DNA of 22,418 nt from JASJHI01 sp033791105 (GTDB lineage: Bacteria; Actinomycetota; Acidimicrobiia; Acidimicrobiales; Ilumatobacteraceae): positions 1-22,418 of the forward strand of contig JASJHI010000346.1 of NCBI GenBank assembly GCA_033791105.1. The letters are read 5' to 3'. The notes below the pieces were generated by a model that searched no databases, had not been told where the DNA came from, and saw only the letters and a list, made by a program, of their open reading frames with translations. Made by a program: the position numbers and the translations under genes. This document shows, piece after piece, positions 15,239 to 21,223 of this stretch (position 1 is its first letter; the number at the start of each line of letters is the position of its first letter).

Positions 15239-16645
15239 TCAAACCTGCAGGACCGGCTCGGCGTCGGCGTCGGGCTCCTGGTCTTGCGGCTCCTCTTCGG
15301 CGGGCTCGACACCGCGGAGCGAGTCGTGTGCGACGACGGGGAGCAGTCGTCCGGCGCGTCGCTCGATCTCCTGGTAGACGGCGGCCAGGGCCGTGAGTGC
15401 GAGCATCACCCACAGCGCCCGCGGCCACGAGAGTGCTGCGTCGACGGCGTCGTTGACGCGGAGATCGCGCTCGAACAGTCGTTCGATGATCCAGATGCCG
15501 CTGAGGACGACGAGGCCGACGGAGACGATGGTGAACGCCGGCATGTAGATGCGGGTCCGGCGCAGCAGGAACAAGAGCGGGAAGGTGAGCAGGATGATGA
15601 CCAACTGCGCGATCTCGATGCCGACGTTGCGGCCGATCAGCGACACGAGCTGGGTCGTGCGGTTGATGTCGAGTTCCTCGACCAACCCGGCGAATCCCAT
15701 CCCGTGGAACAGGCCGAACACGAACGCGAAGAGCCACTCCTTGTGTCCGAAGACCGGACGCAGGTTGTGCAGAGCGGCCAACATGATCGACAGTGCGATG
15801 ATCGTCTCGGTCAGCTTCGATGGTGGGAGCGGGAGATAGTCGAGGCCGGCCAGGGTGAATGTGATCGAGTGGGCGATCGTGAACATCGTGGCGACGAGCA
15901 CGATCCGGAGCAGGGAGTAGCCGAAGCTCGGCGATGGGCGCCAGCGGCTGGCGACGAGGACAAGCACGGCCGGCAGCAGCAGCACGAGGATGTAGAAGAC
16001 GTGGTCGGGGCCGGTTCGGATGTGGTCGACACCGAGGTCGATGCTCGCCCGGAAGTTCTTCCACTGGCTGGAGTCGCCGAGGTCGATCTCGCCGGATGGC
16101 GAGCCGGCGGAGTGGATGAGGAGCTCGTTGACTTCCTCGTCGAACACGCCGCGCTTCCAATCGTTGGCGACGAGGGTGATGTTGTTGCGATCCGGGATCT
16201 CCTCGAGGAACGGCGTGAACGTCACCTCCAACACCTGCGGCACGCTGGGCTCGGCGAGATCGACGGTGAACGGAAGCGAGAGGTACCCGAGGCCGTCCGA
16301 CCCGGAGCCCCGATCCTCGAACACCAGCTCGACACCTTCGAAACGGATCGGCCAGACGACACCGGCGGCTCCGATCTCGGTGTTGTCGTCGGCGTACGTC
16401 TGGAGCATGTCGAGGTTCGCCTCGAACTCTGCGAGCAACTCCGCGGCGCTGCCGGAGATCTCGAGGCCGAGGACCGAACGCACGTCCCGGTAGGGCAGCT
16501 CGACCCGCCCGCTCAGGTTGGAGTCACCGACGTCGAGGTACAGGTACGACTCGTCGTTGCGGTGGGCGCTCGCGGGGTTCGCCTGGCCGAGAACGACCAG
16601 CAGGGCGAGTACGACGAGCAGGAGGCTGCGGAACAGGGCCTTCAT
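15239..16645 (-). CDS. HupE/UreJ-family membrane protein
   Basis: This 468-residue protein has a signal peptide (about 1-28, ending PASA before HRNDES), an extracytoplasmic domain to about residue 200, and a C-terminal block of about seven membrane segments. The latter carries the HupE/UreJ signatures GVDHIRTGPDHVFYILVLLLP and FGLFHGMGFAGLVEEL. Characterised HupE and UreJ proteins import nickel or cobalt, but many large relatives with an N-terminal domain have no known substrate. The start ATG overlaps the upstream gene stop (ATGA), and the NRPS starts 17 bases after its end, so all three are surely co-transcribed. Its presence inside the peptide operon suggests export, metal uptake or immunity; none is proven. 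The C-terminal tail is strongly acidic. Confidence 0.87.
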   Translation of the reverse strand: MKALFRSLLLVVLALLVVLGQANPASAHRNDESYLYLDVGDSNLSGRVELPYRDVRSVLGLEISGSAAELLAEFEANLDMLQTYADDNTEIGAAGVVWPIRFEGVELVFEDRGSGSDGLGYLSLPFTVDLAEPSVPQVLEVTFTPFLEEIPDRNNITLVANDWKRGVFDEEVNELLIHSAGSPSGEIDLGDSSQWKNFRASIDLGVDHIRTGPDHVFYILVLLLPAVLVLVASRWRPSPSFGYSLLRIVLVATMFTIAHSITFTLAGLDYLPLPPSKLTETIIALSIMLAALHNLRPVFGHKEWLFAFVFGLFHGMGFAGLVEELDINRTTQLVSLIGRNVGIEIAQLVIILLTFPLLFLLRRTRIYMPAFTIVSVGLVVLSGIWIIERLFERDLRVNDAVDAALSWPRALWVMLALTALAAVYQEIERRAGRLLPVVAHDSLRGVEPAEEEPQDQEPDADAEPVLQV

Positions 16646-17721
16646 GTCGATGGGGTGGTGGTCTCGGTGGGGTCCGGAGTCCCCAGGGCTGGCGAGTACG
16701 GGTCGTAAGGGTCGCTGCTGATGCTCTCGAGCACGATGTCGGTCCCGAGGTCGTGCTCGACGGACAACCGATGGGCGAGGCGCAGCGCGGCGTCGTCCTC
16801 GACCGCCCAACCGGTCGAATCGAACACGGTGGGGCGACCGGCGTCGGCCCGGCCGGTCGGGTGCTGCAGCAGCTCCCACAATTCGGGCCCGACCTGACTC
16901 TCGGGGATCTGCTGGCACTCGCCCTCCACCACGCACTGCGCGCGGATGTCCGGTACGACGAGTGCGGCGTCGAGCAGTGAACGTGGCAATTCCAGCTTTC
17001 CGGGGAAGTCGGCGCCGACCGCGTTGGTGTGCAGCCAGGGTCGTGGTTCGGCCTCGCCGATCACGGGCCCGGCGCCGATGTCGACGGACGTGCAGGTGCA
17101 GAGAACGTCGACATCGGACACGATCGTCGCCGCCCGCGACGTGGGCACGATCTCGACGTCGAGATCGAGGAACCCGATCCGATCCGGGAACGACGCGGCG
17201 ACCTCGTCGTCGGTGTCGAGTGCGATCACCCGCTCGAGCGGGCGGACCCGCGAGATCGCATGCACCTGAGTGACGGCTTGGGCCCCGAGGCCGACGACGC
17301 CGAGCGTGGCAGCGCCGGGCCGCGAGAGGAGGTCGGTGGCCACCGCCGATGCGGCGCCCGTGCGGACCGAGGTCAGGAGGGTCGCATCGCCGAGCGCGAT
17401 GAGATGTCCCGACGTGGTGTCCCACATGGCGGACGTGGCGATGACGCTCGGCAGGCGGCGCTGCACCGGGTTGGTCGGGTGGTAGCCGACCATCTTGATC
17501 ACCACCGGACCGGAGACCTCGTGCGTCGGCATCCACTCGAGCAACCCGAGATCGGGCTTGTCGTATCGGAACCCGTCGCGGGCACGGGCTTGAACCTCAC
17601 CGGCGTCGAAGTTCTCGAAGCGACCTCTCAGCGCATCGATCATGAGGTCCATGAACTCGTGCCGGCCGACGATCTCGAGCATACGAGCGATGTCGGCGGC
17701 GCCGATGATGCGCGTCGACAT
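16642..17721 (-). CDS. Ornithine cyclodeaminase / mu-crystallin family enzyme
   Basis: This 359-residue protein belongs to the OCD/mu-crystallin family of NAD(P)-dependent enzymes. These either cyclise ornithine to proline, reduce cyclic imines, or make precursors such as diaminopropionate (SbnB type). A substrate-binding half with RTGAASAVATDLL is followed by the Rossmann motif VVGLGAQAVTQVHAI (about 140-155), then HTNAVGADFPGKLEL and a C-terminal FDSTGWAVEDDAAL. The ATG at 17721 gives the N-terminus MSTRIIGAADIARML seen in the family; an ATG at 17760 and a TTG at 17796 are in frame but lack clear ribosome binding sites. It overlaps the HupE-like gene by four bases. No SbnA-like partner is present in the window, so a role making a proline-like or imine-derived building block for the NRPS is possible but unproven. 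Confidence 0.87.
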   Translation of the reverse strand: MSTRIIGAADIARMLEIVGRHEFMDLMIDALRGRFENFDAGEVQARARDGFRYDKPDLGLLEWMPTHEVSGPVVIKMVGYHPTNPVQRRLPSVIATSAMWDTTSGHLIALGDATLLTSVRTGAASAVATDLLSRPGAATLGVVGLGAQAVTQVHAISRVRPLERVIALDTDDEVAASFPDRIGFLDLDVEIVPTSRAATIVSDVDVLCTCTSVDIGAGPVIGEAEPRPWLHTNAVGADFPGKLELPRSLLDAALVVPDIRAQCVVEGECQQIPESQVGPELWELLQHPTGRADAGRPTVFDSTGWAVEDDAALRLAHRLSVEHDLGTDIVLESISSDPYDPYSPALGTPDPTETTTPST

Positions 17722-17817
17722 CGGCCGGCCAACGGTCAGGGGGGGATCCCGCCGGGTCATGCCGGCAGGATAGAGGCCGATCCCCCGTACGATCAACTGG
17801 GCCCGCGTCTCGAGTGG

Positions 17818-18795
17818 TCAGGCGGCACGGCGGTTGCGCAGCGCCTGCAGCTTGCCGTCGAGCACTTCGGCGGCCGGCCGCAGGAATCCGGGGTCGAGGT
17901 AGGTGCTGCGCGGCGAACGCAGGCGCAGCGGGATGCTGACGTTCGCGGTGAGCGCCACCATCTCGTGGGCCCAGAAGGTCGGGATGTAGAGAGCGTCGCC
18001 CGGTTCGAGCACCGTGGTGTACCGGCGCGCTCCAGTGAGCCGGGGGAATAGGGCCGGATCGGCCTCGGTGGACCGGCCCGGAAGGCGGGACCAACGGCTG
18101 CCAACCGGGATCGGGAAGTTGAAGTAGAGCTTGCCGCGGTCGGCCGGCTCGAACATGCTGACCGCCTTGCGGCCCTCGGTCTGGAACAGGATGCCGGGCC
18201 AGGAATCGTGATGCAGCGGGGTCACGACGCCGCTCGATCCGATCCAGACGCCGCTGTTATTGCGCAGGGTCGGCCCTCCACCGGCTGCGGTCACGCAGGC
18301 CGACACGTCGTCGATGATCTCACCCATCGCACCGTTCACGCCGCCGGCCCCGAAGAGGCGGTACACCACCTCGTCGCCGGTCCCGTCCACGAACAGCGTG
18401 TCGAGGAGCTCTTCGAACGAGAGCTGCTCGGTGCGGGCGATCGTGCGGCCGTAGTCGCCGGTGTACAGGAAATATGGGTTGGTCGCGTCGACGAAGTCGA
18501 CGCGCGCTGGCTCGTCGTCGCGGGCCGCGACCGCGCGCAGTTCGGCGAGGTCGGCGGGACGGGCGCCGATGTGGCGGGCAAGACCCTCGACGACGACCGG
18601 CCGGCCCGCGGCGAGCAACTCGGGAATCGACGCGTCCGCGGCGCGCACGCGTGGGATCTCGCGCGTTCCACCGGAGCGACGCCGCCGGCTCCACGCGTCG
18701 TGGAGCAGCGACAGCGGGGTCAGCAGTACGACCAAGGCCATCATCGACATCCCGACGACGACGCTCCGGATCTCTGCGGATATCGACCGTGTCAT
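17818..18795 (-). CDS. JmjC/cupin-like Fe(II)/2-oxoglutarate oxygenase with membrane segment
   Basis: This 325-residue protein has a hydrophobic segment near the N-terminus (about 10-32, VVVGMSMMALVVLLTPLSLL) followed by a basic stretch (RRRRS), then a cupin_8/JmjC-type domain. The iron ligands are visible as His-x-Asp in LHHDSWPGI (about 192-194) and a distal His in FWAHEM (about 275), preceded by the usual PGDALYIPTFW strand. Family members are 2-oxoglutarate-dependent hydroxylases and include the asparaginyl hydroxylase FIH. GGAAGGAAG (18801-18809, minus strand) is a strong ribosome binding site for the ATG at 18795, which rules out the longer frame. It leads the operon running into the NRPS and probably hydroxylates a building block or the peptide. 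The membrane segment is unusual for such an enzyme. Confidence 0.88.
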   Translation of the reverse strand: MTRSISAEIRSVVVGMSMMALVVLLTPLSLLHDAWSRRRRSGGTREIPRVRAADASIPELLAAGRPVVVEGLARHIGARPADLAELRAVAARDDEPARVDFVDATNPYFLYTGDYGRTIARTEQLSFEELLDTLFVDGTGDEVVYRLFGAGGVNGAMGEIIDDVSACVTAAGGGPTLRNNSGVWIGSSGVVTPLHHDSWPGILFQTEGRKAVSMFEPADRGKLYFNFPIPVGSRWSRLPGRSTEADPALFPRLTGARRYTTVLEPGDALYIPTFWAHEMVALTANVSIPLRLRSPRSTYLDPGFLRPAAEVLDGKLQALRNRRAA

Positions 18796-18837
18796 CTTCG
18801 CTTCCTTCCGCCCTCTGAGAGCCTCGGACATCGAGCG
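18796..18837. promoter_or_regulatory. Short divergent intergenic region
   Basis: Only 42 bases separate the oxygenase start (minus strand) from the methyltransferase start (plus strand), so promoters for one or both units must lie here or overlap the coding ends. The oxygenase ribosome binding site occupies 18801-18809. No clear -35/-10 pair is visible. Confidence 0.4.
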
Positions 18838-19532
18838 ATGATACCGGTGTCCGGGTCAGGCGGGCTGGCGCAGCAACCTGCAATCGCCGAGCCACTGTCG
18901 GAGCGGCATCCGCGCTACGCGCTCCTGCAGGACGCGCTCGACGAGACCGTGGCCTACATCAAGTCGGACATGGGCGACGCGATCATCCGCAACGATGCGT
19001 TCGACGTCCTGTCGTACGCGGTGGCGCACGCGCGCGTCGATGGGCTGCACCTCGAATTCGGTGTCCGCACCGGGTCGACGATCAACCACGTCGCCCGATT
19101 GCGGCCCGACTGGACGCTCCACGGCTTCGACTCGTTCGAAGGCCTGCCTGAGGCGTGGTCCGGTTACACGCTCACCAAGGGCGCCTTTGCGCGGGAGACG
19201 ACACCGACGGTCGAGCCGAACGTGCATCTCGTGACGACGACACCTTGCCGGCGTTCGTCGCCGCGAACCCGGCGCCCGTCGCGTTCGTCCACGTCGACTC
19301 GGACATCTACTCCTCGGCCAAGACCGTGCTCGAGCAACTCGGCCCACGGCTGCGCGCCGGTTCGGTGATCGTCTTCAACGAGTACTTCAACTACCCGAAC
19401 TGGAAGCAGCACGAGTACCGGGCGTGGCAGGAGTACTGCGCGGCGACGGGCACGACCTACGAGTACTTGTGTTGGGGACTGTACGAGGTTGCCGTGCGGA
19501 TCACCGGCACCGGGTCGGTCAGCGACGACTGA
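18838..19532 (+). pseudogene. TylF-like SAM methyltransferase, frameshifted
   Basis: This is a class I SAM-dependent methyltransferase of the TylF/MycF type (sugar or small-molecule O-methyltransferases), normally about 230-240 residues. The first frame (from the ATG at 18838) gives LHLEFGVRTGSTINHVA (SAM-binding loop) and HGFDSFEGLPEAWSG, then runs to NVHLV near 19233. The rest of the protein (DDTLPAFVAANPA, FVHVDSDIYSSAKTVLEQL with metal-binding Asp residues, EYLCWGLYEVAVR) is in another frame from about 19236 to 19532. Family members have a Gly-x-Phe tetrapeptide between the two parts, and only two bases remain there, so a deletion of about 10 bases fits. As read, translation would run out of frame to a stop at 19368. 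It is the only plus-strand gene in the peptide cluster and converges with the hydrolase gene 30 bases later. Confidence 0.87.
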
Positions 19533-19562
19533 CCCGCCGGGTCCCGAAGCTCGTTCGAGGAC

Positions 19563-20465
19563 TCAGCTCGCGGACCGCAGCCGCGCGGTGAGGTCCTCGA
19601 CGATGCGATCGGCCCCGTCCCCGGACAGCAACCCGTTCGGTCCGAAGTGGGTGCCGTCGACGGCGACCTCGACGAGCTGAGGAGCCGCCGCGCGCCACGG
19701 AGTGCTCGAGTCGGCCGGATCCGTCTCTGTCGCCCGGTAGTACACGACGGGATGGTCGACCGGACCCGGCGTGTAGTCGGACTCGAGGAGGGGCTCCGCG
19801 GGTGGCGCCGCGGCCGACCTCGGCACCTCGTCATTCAGCAACAGGCTGATCGCGGTGTGGACACGGCTGACGAGCAGCCTGAATCTGTCGGCCAGCTTTC
19901 GAAGGATTTCCCGGGCGAGGCGTTTGACGTCGCGGGACTGCCAGATCTCGCTGTACTTGGCTCGTCGTCGGATGGATCGACTTCCTCGCTCGCTGAGTTC
20001 CCTGCCCGGGTAGATGGTGTCGACGAGGGCTTCGAACGCCACGGGGTGACCTTCTGCAGCCAGCGCGCGGCTGACCTCGTGAGCGACGTGTCCGGCGCGC
20101 GAGTTTCCGAGCACCACGATCGGGCGTCTGGCGGACACCGCGTCGCGCAGCGGCGTCGAGCCGACGACGAACTCGGCCGAGACGTCGAAGTCCCGCAGCA
20201 CCTCGAGGCCGAGGAAGCGGTTGCCGGCAGGCAGTGTCACCACCGCCAGGCCCAATTCGGGTGGGAGGAGTTGGATCACGGGCTCGAAGGTGAACCGGGC
20301 GTTCCACGCGCCGATGAGCACGACCAAGGCGCGGCCGCGGTTGCCATCGTTGAGGACTTCGATGTCCGCCTGCTCGTGTGTCCACTGCGCCTCGCTCATG
20401 TCCGAGCCGACGATATCGGTCGGTCTCGTGGGTGCCATCGGCGTTCGGGCGATCCGCTTCGTCAC
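19563..20465 (-). CDS. Stand-alone thioesterase-like alpha/beta hydrolase
   Basis: This protein of about 300 residues is an alpha/beta hydrolase related to NRPS thioesterases. The nucleophile elbow is VVLGNSRAGHVAHEVSRAL (Ser about residue 118), whose flanks match the thioesterase pattern G-x-S...GHVAHE. An Asp candidate lies in LVDTIYPG, and the catalytic His in VDGTHFGPNGLL. Part of the middle (about 155-215) is Arg-rich and less typical. The GTG at 20465 has GCGGAG just upstream; ATGs at 20438 and 20399 are alternatives that remove only variable residues. It lies directly after the condensation remnant in the same operon. Because the thioesterase domain of the NRPS lacks its Ser, this enzyme is the best candidate to release the product or to edit the carrier proteins in trans. 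Confidence 0.8.
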   Translation of the reverse strand: MTKRIARTPMAPTRPTDIVGSDMSEAQWTHEQADIEVLNDGNRGRALVVLIGAWNARFTFEPVIQLLPPELGLAVVTLPAGNRFLGLEVLRDFDVSAEFVVGSTPLRDAVSARRPIVVLGNSRAGHVAHEVSRALAAEGHPVAFEALVDTIYPGRELSERGSRSIRRRAKYSEIWQSRDVKRLAREILRKLADRFRLLVSRVHTAISLLLNDEVPRSAAAPPAEPLLESDYTPGPVDHPVVYYRATETDPADSSTPWRAAAPQLVEVAVDGTHFGPNGLLSGDGADRIVEDLTARLRSAS

Positions 20466-20498
20466 AGCCGGCTCCGCAGAGAGTTCCGACGTCGGCGA

Positions 20499-20912
20499 TC
20501 ACGTGCGAGCCTCGCATCCGGATCCCGCTGATCTGGTCCGAAGCCGTGTGTCCTCGGTGTCGTGCGGTCCCGCAGTGCGGCGCTTCGATAGGTTCGGGCC
20601 GGTGCAGTGGGTGGACCGGCGGACTCGGTCACCCGGCGATGCGGGGTCGGCGTAGTACCTGCCGTCGACGACCTCGAGGAGATCGACGTCGCTTCCGCCG
20701 TCGAGATAGGCGGCTGACGTCGCCTCGAAGATCAGCGCCGAGGACCACGCGTCGACGACGCCCGCGATGCGCGTGCGTTTGCCCATGTTGGCCAGGGGTG
20801 TGGAGGGATGGAGCCGTTGACTCGTCCAGATGTCCGACTGCGTACGGGTCAGCTCCGCGATGCGTTCGACCCGCGGCTCGAGTCGGACGGGTTGCTCGCC
20901 GGACCGCGTCAT
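20499..20912 (-). pseudogene. Condensation-domain remnant with internal deletion
   Basis: The 137 codons start with a C-domain N-terminus, ELTRTQSDIWTSQRLH then STPLANMGKRTRIAG, closely matching C1 of the large NRPS (SRIQDQIWSSQRIHR, TSPLANMAKTHHIRG). After RIAG the next recognisable block is VVDAWSSALIFEATSAAYL, which corresponds to the part of C1 beginning inside its HHVVTDAW motif. About 95 residues, including the HH pair, are therefore missing in frame. Past about residue 85 the sequence no longer resembles a C domain and looks like decay. The ATG overlaps the stop of the carrier-protein gene (ATGA), so it was once a translationally coupled stand-alone C domain or the start of a larger NRPS. 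It cannot catalyse condensation as it stands. Confidence 0.78.
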
Positions 20913-21202
20913 TGAGTCCGGGCGAAGTCCACCATCGCCTGGACCGTCAGGAAGTTCTCGAGCACGACATCGCCCGGGTGGATCGAGATGCCGAGATCGC
21001 CCTCGATCCAGTCGATGATCAGCATCACACCCAGCGAGTCGACGAGCCCGGTGAGCAGCAGGTTGGTCTCGGGCTCGATCGTCGCCTTGCGGTCGAGAGA
21101 GACGTGCTCGACGATGTGCGCCGTCAGACGTTCGGTGAACTCGTCGTCGAGGGTTCGAGCGCCGGACGTCGCGGCGTCGGGGCTGGCGTGCTGTTGTGTC
21201 AT
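20909..21202 (-). CDS. Free-standing acyl/peptidyl carrier protein
   Basis: This 97-residue carrier protein has the phosphopantetheine attachment Ser at about residue 56 in GLVDSLGVMLIIDWIE. The helical pattern and length are standard, with a 17-residue polar N-terminal extension. A strong ribosome binding site precedes the ATG at correct spacing. It sits directly between a stand-alone adenylation enzyme and the condensation remnant, so it is most likely loaded by that enzyme. Its stop overlaps the next start by four bases. The DSL motif is more ACP-like than the GGxS of the two NRPS carrier domains, suggesting separate ancestry and a trans-acting starter or side-chain carrier. Confidence 0.94.
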   Translation of the reverse strand: MTQQHASPDAATSGARTLDDEFTERLTAHIVEHVSLDRKATIEPETNLLLTGLVDSLGVMLIIDWIEGDLGISIHPGDVVLENFLTVQAMVDFARTQ

Positions 21203-21210
21203 GTGAACGG

Positions 21211-21216
21211 TCCTCC
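21211..21216 (-). promoter_or_regulatory. Ribosome binding site of the carrier-protein gene
   Basis: GGAGGA on the minus strand lies 8 bases before the carrier-protein ATG, within the 21 bases between it and the adenylation gene stop. It is the strongest Shine-Dalgarno in the window and fits the need for an excess of free carrier protein. Confidence 0.85.
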
Positions 21217-21223
21217 GGTGGAG

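Noticed and set aside
15222..16160. Upstream extension of the NRPS frame to 16160
   Set aside because: The extra 313 codons are Arg/Pro/Ala-rich noise overlapping the HupE-like gene in another frame; C-domain homology starts about 20 residues after the ATG at 15221.
15284..16708. Plus-strand open frame of about 474 codons opposite the HupE-like gene
   Set aside because: The translation is an Asp/Glu/Gln-rich shadow with no motif, while the minus strand encodes a clear membrane protein.
19155..19532. The second half of the methyltransferase as an independent small gene
   Set aside because: It lacks a SAM-binding region and its first 25 or so codons are noise; it is the shifted C-terminal half of the upstream frame.
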